Shown here: positions 17,359 to 25,237 of the stretch, in pieces
How the letters are laid out: every line of letters begins with the position of its first letter
Numbering within the stretch: the first letter of the stretch is position 1
Source: Limiplasma sp034927815
GTDB taxonomy: Bacteria > Bacillota > Clostridia > Christensenellales > Aristaeellaceae
Direction: 5' to 3'
Length of the DNA: 64,000 nt
NCBI GenBank assembly: GCA_034927815.1
Contig: JAYFPK010000034.1
Span: forward strand, 1-64,000
Program-made: the position numbers and the translations under genes
Notes under the pieces: model-generated
What the model saw: the letters and a program-made list of their open reading frames with translations, nothing else
Databases searched by the model: none
Told to the model about the DNA's origin: nothing

Positions 17359-18219
17359 CTATTCCCCCAGCTTGCCAAAGCCCTCCCCCAGCACCTCGTA
17401 GGCGTCGGTGATAAACACAAAGGCCCCTTCGTCCGCCTGGCGCACGATGACCTTGAGCTGCCCCACCTCCTGGGCGCTGACAATGCAAAGGAGCACCGGG
17501 CGGCTTTCCCCGCTGTAGCCCCCCTGGGCGCTGAGCACCGTGATGCCCCTTTCCAGCTTGTCCATCAACTCCTCCTTGACCTGCTCATAGGCGGTGGAGA
17601 TGATGTAACAGGCTTTTTGTTTGGTAAAGCCCTCCATCACCACGTCGATGAGCTTGGTGGTGACGAAGATGGAAACCAAGGCGTACAGGGCGTATTCCAC
17701 CTGGATGAAAAATCCCGCCGCCAGCACCACGCAAAAATCGATGAACAGCAAAAAAGCCCCGATGGAAATATGCTGGAAGCGGGCGTGAACCATCCGCGCC
17801 ACCATGTCGCTGCCGCCGGTGGTGGCCCCGGCCCTGAGGATCATGCCCAAGCCCACCCCCAGCAGCACCCCGCCAAAGACGCAGGCCAGAAAGGGATCAT
17901 GGGTCACGGCGGGTATGGGCAGCAGGTCGATGAGGGCGGAGAACACCACCGTAGCCACCAAAGAGCGGAAGGCAAACACCCGGCCCATGGTGCGGTAGCC
18001 CACCACAAACAGGGGGATGTTCATCAAAAGGCTTGTGAAACCCACGGGGGCTTCAAAAATGTAGTTCAGCACCGTGGCCAGGCCGGTTACGCCTCCCGGA
18101 GCGATGGCATTGGGCACCAGAAACATGGGATAGGAAATAGCCCCTAGCAGGGAGCCCACGGCGATTTGCAGATAGGCGATCACCCGTTCGTTCTCCAAAA
18201 GATGGCGGGGTTTGATCAT
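17359..18219 (-). CDS. YitT-family membrane protein (DUF161 + DUF2179)
   Basis: A 286-aa protein with five to six membrane helices (about 15-175), including the conserved NAIAPGGVTGLATVLNYIF segment and GGVLLGVGLGMILRAGATTGGSDMVAR-like region, then the cytoplasmic DUF2179 domain (about 205-280) with CIVSAQEVGQLKVIV. Bacillus members are YitT/YpjC-like; their transport substrate is not established. The gene converges with the esterase gene, with only 27 nt between the stops and no clear terminator. Confidence 0.92.
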   Translation of the reverse strand: MIKPRHLLENERVIAYLQIAVGSLLGAISYPMFLVPNAIAPGGVTGLATVLNYIFEAPVGFTSLLMNIPLFVVGYRTMGRVFAFRSLVATVVFSALIDLLPIPAVTHDPFLACVFGGVLLGVGLGMILRAGATTGGSDMVARMVHARFQHISIGAFLLFIDFCVVLAAGFFIQVEYALYALVSIFVTTKLIDVVMEGFTKQKACYIISTAYEQVKEELMDKLERGITVLSAQGGYSGESRPVLLCIVSAQEVGQLKVIVRQADEGAFVFITDAYEVLGEGFGKLGE

Positions 18220-18272
18220 AGGCGGACCTCCTTTTGTGGCCTGGTTTTTTTCTGTCTCCCAAAATCCAGCGG

Positions 18273-18307
18273 CCCCGGGGGAAGCGGCTGGGCCGCTTCC
18301 CCCGGGG
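18273..18307 (-). terminator. GC-rich hairpin downstream of mazF
   Basis: A 16-bp perfect stem (CCCCGGGGGAAGCGGC with GCCGCTTCCCCCGGGG, loop TGG) between mazF and the YitT gene. On the minus strand only a short ATTTT follows, so termination may be partial. Confidence 0.5.
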
Positions 18308-18322
18308 GTTGGCTGATGTATG

Positions 18323-18670
18323 CTACATCAAGCCTTTGACGGCCAGGGAGACCCCCAGCGCTCGGTTTACTTGGTCCATCACCTCCGGAGATACGCTGCC
18401 CAGCAAACGGATGAGGCGGGTCTTTTCCAGGGTGCGCACCTGTTCGGTCAGCACCATGGAATCCCGCCACAGGCCTCCTTCGCCCATTGGCACCGGCACA
18501 TGGGTGGGCATCGTGGGCCTCTTGGGCTGGGCGGTCAGCGCGGCCACGATCACCGTGGTACCATGCTGGTTTCCTAAGTCGTTTTGAATAATTAGCACTG
18601 GCCGTACCCCGCCCTGTTCGCTGCCGACCACAGGGTCCAGGTTGGCCATATAAATCTCGCCTCGCTTCAT
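18323..18670 (-). CDS. mazF: MazF/PemK-family endoribonuclease toxin
   Basis: A 115-aa protein closely resembling B. subtilis NdoA: MKRGEIYMANLDPVVGSEQ, then GGVRPVLIIQND with the active-site Arg, the VIVAALTAQ strand with the conserved Thr, PTHVPV, and LTEQVRTLEKTRL. NdoA cleaves single-stranded mRNA. No antitoxin gene lies next to it: the upstream 274 nt are non-coding up to dinB and the downstream neighbour is YitT. In Bacilli the antitoxin and alanine racemase genes normally precede it. The leader carries an attenuator-like pair of hairpins (18688-18714). Confidence 0.93.
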   Translation of the reverse strand: MKRGEIYMANLDPVVGSEQGGVRPVLIIQNDLGNQHGTTVIVAALTAQPKRPTMPTHVPVPMGEGGLWRDSMVLTEQVRTLEKTRLIRLLGSVSPEVMDQVNRALGVSLAVKGLM

Positions 18671-18687
18671 TGTGCTTCACACTCCGA

Positions 18688-18714
18688 GGCGGCAAAAACC
18701 GCCTTTCTTGGCGG
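18688..18714 (-). promoter_or_regulatory. mutually exclusive hairpins in the mazF leader
   Basis: Minus strand order: CCGCC, AAGAAA, GGCGG, TTTTT, G, CCGCC. The first two arms form a terminator hairpin followed by five T; the second GGCGG can pair instead with the last CCGCC, which lies 17 nt from the start codon next to the GGAG site. An extended -10 (TGTTATACT) is about 80 nt upstream of the gene. Confidence 0.55.
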
Positions 18715-18869
18715 CCTTGTAATGGCGTCCCCCTTCTCTTACCAGTAGTATAACACGCTTTTGGATAAAGCAACAGGTTTTCCTGCGCCATGGCACAAGG
18801 CCACCCTTCCTATCCTATGTCTTCCCATTGCTTGTGTGCCCTGGGCCCGGCGTCCCCCATATCTTGCCA

Positions 18870-18898
18870 TTGCAAAAGAGAACTTACGTTTGTATAAT
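18870..18898 (+). promoter_or_regulatory. dinB promoter
   Basis: TTGCAA (18870-18875), 17-nt spacer, TATAAT (18893-18898) with TG extension (TGTATAAT). The LexA box begins 6 nt downstream. Confidence 0.8.
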
Positions 18899-18903
18899 TG
18901 TGA

Positions 18904-18917
18904 GGAACACGCGTTCG
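18904..18917. promoter_or_regulatory. LexA (SOS) box of dinB
   Basis: GGAACACGCGTTCG contains the Gram-positive SOS consensus GAAC-N4-GTTC with perfect arms. It covers the expected transcription start of the dinB promoter, so LexA would repress directly. Confidence 0.85.
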
Positions 18918-18944
18918 ATATTCCTCCAAAGGCAGGTGGCCCTT

Positions 18945-20192
18945 GTGCCCCGCAAACTGATCCTCCATGCGGATTTAAACAACTTCTACGCCTCGGTGGC
19001 CTGCCTGAACCAGCCCGCCCTGTGGGAGGTCCCCCTGGCGGTCTGCGGCGATCCCTCCCTGCGCCATGGCATTGTGCTGGCCAAAAACGTAGTGGCCAAG
19101 CGCATGGGGGTGCGGACGGGGCAGGTGATCTGGCAGGCGCGGCAGCTTTGCCCCGGCCTGAAGACCATCCCGCCCTCTTTGGAGGGGATTTTGCGCTACA
19201 GCCGCCGGGTGCGGGACATCTTCGGCCGGTATACCGACCGGGTCCAGCCCTTTGGCACCGACGAAGCCTGGCTGGACGTCAGCGGCCCCGGCATGGATTA
19301 TGACCAGGGGCTGCGGGTCGCCAACCACCTGCGCCATGCCATTCGGGAGGAAACGGGCCTTACCGTTAGCATCGGGGTCAGCGACAACCGGATCTTTGCC
19401 AAGTTGGGCAGCGATTTGAAAAAGCCCGACGCCGTGACGCTGGTGTGCCAGGAAAACCGCAAAGCCGTACTGGACCCTCTGCCCGTAAGCGAATTGGTGT
19501 TTGTGGGCCCTTCCACCACCCACAAGCTGAACAGCGTCGGGATTTATACCGTAGGAGAGCTTGCCGCTGCCCCGGCGGAGATGCTCAAGGCTCTGCTGGG
19601 CAAAACCGGCCTCATGCTCAGCGGCTTTGCCCGGGGCGAGGACGGGGCCCCTATTCCCCTCACCGGCCAGGGGGCTCCGGTGAAAAGCGTGGGAAACTCC
19701 GTCACCGCCGCCCACGACATCCTCACCTGGCAGGACGCCCGGGTGACCCTCTACGGCCTGTGCGAAAGCGTGGCCTCCCGCATGCGCAAGCAGGGGCTGG
19801 TGGGCCGCGGCGTACAGCTCTGGATGCGGGACGCCCAGCTGAAATCCTGCCAGAGGCAATGCCGGGCGGATTTTGACACCAACTGCAGCGTGGAGCTCTT
19901 TGCCCTCTCCTACGGCCTGCTCCAGGAATCCTGGCGGGAGGGGACGCCCCTGCGGTCCTTGGGGGTCAGCGTCGGCGGCCTCTCCCCGGCGGGGGCCATC
20001 CTCCAGCTCTCCTTTTTGCCTGAGGATGCCCGGCGGCAGAAGCACCGGATGCTGGAGGAGGCCATCGACGGCATTCGGGATCGCTACGGGCACTTTGCCA
20101 TCCAGCGGGCCATCATGCTGGCGGACCGTCCCCTGGGAGGGATCAACCCCCAGGAGGAGCACGTGCTCACCCCGGACCCGTATTTTCAGTGA
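18945..20192 (+). CDS. dinB: DNA polymerase IV (Y-family)
   Basis: Error-prone translesion polymerase (415 aa). GTG at 18945 is taken as start because it gives the family N-terminus PRKLILHADLNNFYASV and has AAAGGCAGG upstream; the frame stays open further left through promoter and SOS box. Metal ligands are in LHADLNNFY (Asp) and GTDEAWLDVS (Asp-Glu); the FY pair holds the steric gate. Finger, thumb and little-finger regions are full length. The last ten residues lack a clear QLxLF beta-clamp motif, though HVLTPDPYFQ may serve. Regulation by LexA is supported by the box at 18904-18917. Confidence 0.94.
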   Translation: MPRKLILHADLNNFYASVACLNQPALWEVPLAVCGDPSLRHGIVLAKNVVAKRMGVRTGQVIWQARQLCPGLKTIPPSLEGILRYSRRVRDIFGRYTDRVQPFGTDEAWLDVSGPGMDYDQGLRVANHLRHAIREETGLTVSIGVSDNRIFAKLGSDLKKPDAVTLVCQENRKAVLDPLPVSELVFVGPSTTHKLNSVGIYTVGELAAAPAEMLKALLGKTGLMLSGFARGEDGAPIPLTGQGAPVKSVGNSVTAAHDILTWQDARVTLYGLCESVASRMRKQGLVGRGVQLWMRDAQLKSCQRQCRADFDTNCSVELFALSYGLLQESWREGTPLRSLGVSVGGLSPAGAILQLSFLPEDARRQKHRMLEEAIDGIRDRYGHFAIQRAIMLADRPLGGINPQEEHVLTPDPYFQ

Positions 20193-20193
20193 A

Positions 20194-20217
20194 AAGAGCG
20201 CCCCAAAGGGCGCTCTT
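20194..20217. terminator. bidirectional terminator between dinB and the D-transaminase gene
   Basis: A 10-bp perfect stem (AAGAGCGCCC with GGGCGCTCTT, loop CAAA). On the minus strand TTTTCAC follows, ending the nine-gene amino acid operon; on the plus strand TTGAGCCGTCTTTT follows. Confidence 0.75.
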
Positions 20218-20236
20218 GAGCCGTCTTTTCCGGGCC

Positions 20237-21085
20237 TTAGGCCATGGTATCCCTTTCAAACCAATCCCTGTAGGCTTTGCGGAGCTTTTGGCACAGCGCC
20301 GGGGCGCCGCCGCCCACGGGCTTGCCGTCAATTTCATACACCCGGGTAAACAGGGTCAGGGAGCTTAACACCATAACCTCGTCCGCTTCCATGAGCTCCT
20401 CCAAGGAATAGGCGCGTTCCTCCACGGGAATGTCCAGCTCCCGGCAGAGGGTCAGCAGGTGCTTGCGGGTGATGCTGGGCAAAATCCACTGGCTCAAGGG
20501 GGTCGTCACCACCGTGCCGTTCTTCAGCACAGCCAGCCCGCTATGGGCGCATTCGGTAACGTAGCCGCCCCGGTGCAGCGCGCATTCGTCGCAGCCCGCT
20601 TCCTTGGCCCGCTGGCTGGCGATCACGTTGGGGAGCAGGTTCAGGGATTTGATGTTGCAGTGGGCAAAGCGGGTGTCCTCCCGGGTGATCAGCCGGAACT
20701 CCTGGTGGTGGTCAGGGGTGAAGGCTTTGAGGTAGGCCAGCAAATTGGGGGCGACAGAGGGATCGGGGAAGTCGTGCTTGCGCACGGCGGTGCCCCGGGA
20801 CATCTGGAAGTACAGCATCACGTCCGGAAGCTGCTTGTCCATCTTGGCGGCCAAATCCTTGAGCAGGCCGCTCAGCCGCTCCTTGGACATGCCGGGATCG
20901 ATCTCCAGCAGCTTGCAGCTATTGAAGAACCGGTCCACATGGTCCTGGAGCGCGAAGCAGACGCCGTTGCGCACATAGGCCACGTCATAGACGCCGTCGC
21001 CAAAATACACGGCCCGGTCGTTCATGGGAATCATCATCTCGTCCAGGCCGGTGATACGCCCGTTATAGTAAGCAAGGTCCTTCAT
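20237..21085 (-). CDS. dat: D-amino acid transaminase (class IV)
   Basis: PLP enzyme of fold type IV, 282 aa. The cofactor Lys lies in CNIKSLNLLPN and the ALHRGGYVTE motif follows. The RGTAVRKH segment (about 97-104) corresponds to the Arg/His pair that binds the substrate carboxylate in D-alanine aminotransferases (RGTSPRNH in the Bacillus enzyme), supporting D- over branched-chain L-amino acids. ATG 21085 lies 2 nt past the previous stop region, so translation is probably coupled. It is the last gene of the operon and would turn a D-amino acid into a 2-oxo acid. Confidence 0.88.
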   Translation of the reverse strand: MKDLAYYNGRITGLDEMMIPMNDRAVYFGDGVYDVAYVRNGVCFALQDHVDRFFNSCKLLEIDPGMSKERLSGLLKDLAAKMDKQLPDVMLYFQMSRGTAVRKHDFPDPSVAPNLLAYLKAFTPDHHQEFRLITREDTRFAHCNIKSLNLLPNVIASQRAKEAGCDECALHRGGYVTECAHSGLAVLKNGTVVTTPLSQWILPSITRKHLLTLCRELDIPVEERAYSLEELMEADEVMVLSSLTLFTRVYEIDGKPVGGGAPALCQKLRKAYRDWFERDTMA

Positions 21086-21089
21086 GGCG

Positions 21090-22190
21090 TCACAGGGCGG
21101 CGGCAAAGGCCTCCACCACCGCGTCCACCTCCTCTTCCTTCAAGCATTGGGGATTGATCACCAACTCATTCTGGCTCTGGCCGGTATAAATCTGGGGATC
21201 CATAGCCAGCAAGGCTTCATAGACCTGCTGGGCGGGCTTTTCCAGGGGCGTCACATAGACCCGGAGGATGTCCACCGGCTGGATGCCCGGCTCCTGGGGG
21301 TAACCCAGGCGCACCGTGGCCTTCCCCGTCCCCTGGACGGCCGCGGCGATCCTGTGGGACATCTGGGTCCACAGGCGGTTTTGGGCTTCCTCGTCCTTTG
21401 TCATGAACAGCTCCACCGCCTTGGTGATCCCCGCGATGGTCTCCTTGTCGATCTTCATGCTGCGGCCCACCCCATAGTTGGGGCAGCAGCAGGCGTCGCA
21501 AGCCTCGATCAGGTCCCGGCGGCCCAGGATCAGCCCGGAGGACTGGGGTCCCCGAAGCTCCTTGCCGCCGCTGAACACCACCAGATCCGCCCCCTGGCGG
21601 TGAAACCGGGTGAGGTTGGCTTTGGGGGGAAGCTCCGCCGCTCCGTCCACGATGATGGGGATGCCCCGCTCTTTCAGCAGCGGGGAGAGGACGTCCAGGG
21701 GGATGGAGCCCCGCATGGGCTCCGCCTCGGAGGCATAGAAGAAGGCGGCGGTCCTGGGGGTGATGGCGGCCTCCACCTCCTCCAGCATGGCGCTGGAGGT
21801 GCGGCCCACCTCCACAAAGCGCGCCCCGGACAGCAAGACCGCCTGATCGTAGAGGATCCGGTGGCATTTGAGCACCAGCACCTCATTTTTCAGCCCGGTG
21901 GTGTCCGGGAGCTGGAGGCGGGCAGCCGGGTCCATGCGGGCGATGCACGCCGCGGTGGAGATGGCGAGCCCCGCCGCCGCGCCGCAGGTGATGCAGCAGG
22001 CTTCGGCCCCCACCAGTTCCGCGATGCGCTCCCCAGCGGCCTTGTGCAAGGTGCTGATTTCCACATAGCTTTTCCCAGCCTGGACCATGGCCTCCAGCAC
22101 CTCCGGGGCCATGACCGACCCCCCCACCTTGGTGACGGTACCCCAGGCATTGATCAGCGTTTTCACGCCGAGCTCCTGATAAATGCTCAT
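21090..22190 (-). CDS. SelA-fold PLP-dependent enzyme, D-glucosaminate-6-P ammonia-lyase-like
   Basis: A 366-aa PLP enzyme of fold type I. The N-terminus (YQELGVKTLINAWGTVT) and the AAGERIAELVGAEACCITCG segment match the SelA/DgaE-like group. The cofactor Lys is Lys210 in FSGGKELRGPQ, with Asp182 in VDGAAELPP contacting the pyridine nitrogen. Known relatives eliminate ammonia from D-glucosaminate 6-phosphate or act on other amino acids; the true substrate here is open. It lies 18 nt after the PIG-L gene. A RidA protein in the same operon fits an enzyme that releases reactive enamine intermediates. Confidence 0.82.
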   Translation of the reverse strand: MSIYQELGVKTLINAWGTVTKVGGSVMAPEVLEAMVQAGKSYVEISTLHKAAGERIAELVGAEACCITCGAAAGLAISTAACIARMDPAARLQLPDTTGLKNEVLVLKCHRILYDQAVLLSGARFVEVGRTSSAMLEEVEAAITPRTAAFFYASEAEPMRGSIPLDVLSPLLKERGIPIIVDGAAELPPKANLTRFHRQGADLVVFSGGKELRGPQSSGLILGRRDLIEACDACCCPNYGVGRSMKIDKETIAGITKAVELFMTKDEEAQNRLWTQMSHRIAAAVQGTGKATVRLGYPQEPGIQPVDILRVYVTPLEKPAQQVYEALLAMDPQIYTGQSQNELVINPQCLKEEEVDAVVEAFAAAL

Positions 22191-22208
22191 TTCCCATTCC
22201 TTCTTTGT

Positions 22209-22988
22209 CTAATATAGCGCCGTGACCACATGGCGGAACTTTTCATAGTGGGTAAGGCCCTGGCAAGGCTCCTGGGCCTGGTCCGTGAAACAGGTGCGGA
22301 CAAAATCCTCGTAGGAAAGGGGCTTTTCTTGCCCGTTCTTTTCCAGGTAGACCTTCCACATGTTGTCCAGGGGGGTGGCGTGGAGCCGGATGGCCTCCTT
22401 TTTCAGCTCCAGGGCCGGGGTGATGTCGATGAGGCAGTTGGCCTCCTGGGGGCCCCTGGCGGTGTAGTAGCGCTCCAGCACAAAATGGGGCGCAAGGCCC
22501 ATGTCCTTGCTCTCCGGCAGGTCCAGCTGCCGGCCCGCCATCCAGCTGGCCTGCTCCACCGCCATGCCCGTGATCTGATGATCGGGGTTCTCCTCATAGT
22601 GCCCGTAGGGGTCAAAGGAAATCACCGTATCCACCTTCAAATGCCGGAAGAGCATGATGAGCCTGTGCCGCATCTCCGTCAGCTGCCCATGGTCCATGTA
22701 GTGGTTATTGTAGTTGAAATCATACACCTTTTCAATGCCAAGGAGCCCGGCCAGCGCCTGGGTTTCCCTTTCGATCCGAAGGGCCGTCTCTCCGTAGGAA
22801 AGGCCGAAGCTATCCATGCAGTCGTCGGTCATGCGGATGAAATAGCCCCGGTATCCCTCCCGCAGCAGCTTTGCCATCAGCCCCAGGGCGAAGAAGGTAA
22901 AGTCGTCGGAATGGGGAAACACCGCCGCGAAGACCTTTCCCTCCCCCGGCCTGCCTTCCAGCCAGGGTTCAATGCTCATCCGCTCCAT
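22209..22988 (-). CDS. PIG-L family deacetylase
   Basis: A 259-aa LmbE-like zinc hydrolase. The metal motif PHSDD (AVFPHSDDFTFF, about 25-36) stands for PHPDD, and the later HYEENPDHQ gives the third ligand region. ATG 22988 was chosen for GGAGG 8 nt before it; it lies inside the last codons of the ABC ATPase gene (20-nt overlap). Family members deacetylate N-acetylglucosaminyl groups or small thiol conjugates. Here it may remove an acyl group from an imported amino compound before the PLP enzymes act; this is inference from the operon. Confidence 0.88.
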   Translation of the reverse strand: MERMSIEPWLEGRPGEGKVFAAVFPHSDDFTFFALGLMAKLLREGYRGYFIRMTDDCMDSFGLSYGETALRIERETQALAGLLGIEKVYDFNYNNHYMDHGQLTEMRHRLIMLFRHLKVDTVISFDPYGHYEENPDHQITGMAVEQASWMAGRQLDLPESKDMGLAPHFVLERYYTARGPQEANCLIDITPALELKKEAIRLHATPLDNMWKVYLEKNGQEKPLSYEDFVRTCFTDQAQEPCQGLTHYEKFRHVVTALY

Positions 22989-23778
22989 TGCCTCTTCCTC
23001 CCGCTCCCAGGTCCACATTGAAGCCCGCCAAAAACTCCCGAAGGCGCGGGTGATCCTTGTCGATGAAGATTTCCTTGGGGGTGCCGATCCGGGCCACCTT
23101 CCCGGCGTCCATAAAGACGACCTTATCGGAAATCTCGTAGGCGAAGCGCATTTCGTGGGTTACCAGCACCATGGTTCTGCCGTCCTTGGCCAGCTCCTTG
23201 ATGACGTTGAGCACCTCCCCCACCAGCTCCGGGTCCAACGCGCTGGTGGCCTCGTCAAAGAGCATCATCAAAGGGTTGAGGGCAATGGCCCTGGCAATGG
23301 CCACCCGCTGCTGCTGCCCGCCGGAGAGCTGGGAGGGATAGCTGGAGATCTTATCCGCCAACCCCACCCGGGTCAGCCACTTTACGGCCTCCTCCTCCGC
23401 GGTCTTTTTGTCGATGTTCTTGACCTTGCGCAGGCCCAAGGTGACGTTTTGCAGCGCTGTCATGTGGGGAAAGAGGTTGAACTGCTGGAACACCATCCCC
23501 GTGTGGATGCGCTGCTGGGCGATTTGGCTCTCCGGCAGGCGGACCCGCTTGCCGTTTTTCATGTGGTAGCCAAACTCCTCGCCGTTCATGTGGATGCTGC
23601 CCTTTTGGAACTGCTCCAGAAGGTTGATGCAGCGCAGCAGCGTGGTTTTTCCCGAACCGGAGGAACCGATGATGGACACCACTTCTCCCTGGTGAATGTC
23701 CAAATCCACCTCCGAGAAAACCTTGACCTTGCCGTACCATTTTTCCAGGCCACGGATTTGAAGCAACGCTTCGCTCAT
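22969..23778 (-). CDS. polar amino acid ABC transporter ATP-binding protein
   Basis: A 269-aa ATPase of the GlnQ/HisP group: Walker A GSSGSGKT at about 38-45, MVFQQFNLFPHMTALQNV Q-loop region, signature LSGGQQQRVA, Walker B MMLFDEATSALDPE and switch His in VTHEM. It energises the two permeases before it. Its start overlaps the upstream permease by 4 nt, and its end overlaps the PIG-L gene by 20 nt. Confidence 0.94.
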   Translation of the reverse strand: MSEALLQIRGLEKWYGKVKVFSEVDLDIHQGEVVSIIGSSGSGKTTLLRCINLLEQFQKGSIHMNGEEFGYHMKNGKRVRLPESQIAQQRIHTGMVFQQFNLFPHMTALQNVTLGLRKVKNIDKKTAEEEAVKWLTRVGLADKISSYPSQLSGGQQQRVAIARAIALNPLMMLFDEATSALDPELVGEVLNVIKELAKDGRTMVLVTHEMRFAYEISDKVVFMDAGKVARIGTPKEIFIDKDHPRLREFLAGFNVDLGAGGRGNGADEH

Positions 23779-24455
23779 ACGCTCATCCCCTTGCTGATTT
23801 TCTTTTCCGCGAACTTCCCAATGCGCTCCACCACAAAGTTGATAAGGAAATAGACCAGCCCCGCAAAGGCATAATATTGGAGGGCGTTATTGTTCATAGC
23901 AATGAGCTGCTGGGTCGTGAGCAGCAATTCGGCCACGCCGATGAGGGCCAGCAGGGTGGAACCCTTCACGATCTCCGTGATGGTGTTCACCCAGGGGGGC
24001 AGCATGCGCACCAGGGCCTGGGGAATGAGGATGTGGGACAAAATGCCCCAAAACTTCAAGCCGATGGCCTTGCCCGCGTCGATCTGCCCCTTGGGAATGG
24101 TCTGCAGCGCTCCCCGGGTGTTTTCCGCCACGTGGGCGCTGGCGTTGACGGAAAGGGCGATAAAGCCCGCCACAAAGGGAGGCATGCCCAAACCCCAGCT
24201 TCTCAGCTGAAAATCGATGAAATAGTACACCGCAAAGATGATTACCAGCCCCGGAATGCCCCGGATGGCGTCCACATAGATCCGGAAGGGGATTTTGACA
24301 TACTTGTTGCCATAGGTGAGGATGATGCCAAAGGTGATCCCAATCACGGTGGAAATCAGGATCGCGTACAAAGACGCCATCAGCGTATTGGAAACCCCGG
24401 CCCAGATGGAGCTCTGGGACCGGATGATGCTTTCGATAAAGCCAACCCGTGTCAT
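23775..24455 (-). CDS. amino acid ABC transporter permease (HisMQ type)
   Basis: A 226-aa membrane protein with about five helices. The EAA-type docking loop is AGKAIGLKFWGILSHILIPQALVRMLPP (about 128-155), as in HEQRO-family permeases. It pairs with the permease gene 12 nt upstream to form the membrane part of the importer. Confidence 0.93.
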   Translation of the reverse strand: MTRVGFIESIIRSQSSIWAGVSNTLMASLYAILISTVIGITFGIILTYGNKYVKIPFRIYVDAIRGIPGLVIIFAVYYFIDFQLRSWGLGMPPFVAGFIALSVNASAHVAENTRGALQTIPKGQIDAGKAIGLKFWGILSHILIPQALVRMLPPWVNTITEIVKGSTLLALIGVAELLLTTQQLIAMNNNALQYYAFAGLVYFLINFVVERIGKFAEKKISKGMSV

Positions 24456-24467
24456 GCTCTCCCCTCC

Positions 24468-25127
24468 TTACTGTATGCGGAACTTGCGTTCCACCAGCCG
24501 CAGCCCAAAGCCGATGATGTAGCAGGCGGCCACATACATGGCCCCTACGATGAGCCACACCTCGATCACCCGAAACGTGATGGTGTTCACCTTCCGGGCC
24601 AGGTAGGTCAGCTCCACCACGGCGATGGAGGAAGCCAGGGACGTATCTTTGAACAGGGAGATAAAGTTGTTGGAAAGGGAGGGCAGCACGTTTTTGAACA
24701 TGATGGGCATTTGAATGTGCCACATGATCTGGGCTCTGCGCAGCCCAATGGCCGCGCCCGCCTCGATGATGCCCTTGGGAATGGCCTCCAGCCCGGCCCG
24801 GAACACCTCCGCCAGGTACGCTCCCGCATACAGCGACAGCGCAAACACAAAGGAGGCGTGCTTGCTCAGCAGCAGGCCCCAGTCCGGCAGGCCGAAGTAG
24901 CAAAAGAAAGTCAGCACCAGCAGGGGAATATTGCGCAAAACGGTGACATACCCCGATGCGAAGTGCTTCAGCGCCTTGACTTTGGAAATGGCGCAGTAGG
25001 CGATGAGAATGCCGATTACCATGCCGATGAGCAATGAGATTGCCGCCAGCCAAAGCCCCAGCCCCAGCCCTTTCACAAAATCAGGGATGTACTTCAACAC
25101 TAAATTGAAGTTAACGTTATATGCCAT
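24468..25127 (-). CDS. amino acid ABC transporter permease (HisMQ type)
   Basis: A 219-aa paralogue of the next permease, with the docking loop EAGAAIGLRRAQIMWHIQMPIM (about 121-142) and the AYLAEVFRAGLEAIPKG segment that marks this family. It follows the binding-protein gene after a 110-nt gap that holds a strong hairpin. Confidence 0.93.
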   Translation of the reverse strand: MAYNVNFNLVLKYIPDFVKGLGLGLWLAAISLLIGMVIGILIAYCAISKVKALKHFASGYVTVLRNIPLLVLTFFCYFGLPDWGLLLSKHASFVFALSLYAGAYLAEVFRAGLEAIPKGIIEAGAAIGLRRAQIMWHIQMPIMFKNVLPSLSNNFISLFKDTSLASSIAVVELTYLARKVNTITFRVIEVWLIVGAMYVAACYIIGFGLRLVERKFRIQ

Positions 25128-25170
25128 GGAGCGCCTCCTTGCATTGACTGCGACAGCGGTGATTCAGAAG

Positions 25171-25210
25171 GCGCAGCCCCCGCCTCCCACCCGGTTGGCA
25201 GGGGCTGCGC
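25171..25210 (-). promoter_or_regulatory. hairpin between amino-acid binding protein and permease genes
   Basis: A 14-bp stem: plus-strand arms GCGCAGCCCCCGCC (25171-25184) and GGCAGGGGCTGCGC (25197-25210); the one mismatch is a G-U pair in the minus-strand RNA. No T-run. It probably protects the binding-protein message or lowers read-through to the permeases. Confidence 0.65.
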
Positions 25211-25237
25211 ACCGGTACTGTGAGTGCCTTTAGCCGC

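Noticed and set aside
18828..18944. N-terminal extension of DinB
   Set aside because: The extension would cover the promoter and LexA box; GTG 18945 yields the usual family start.
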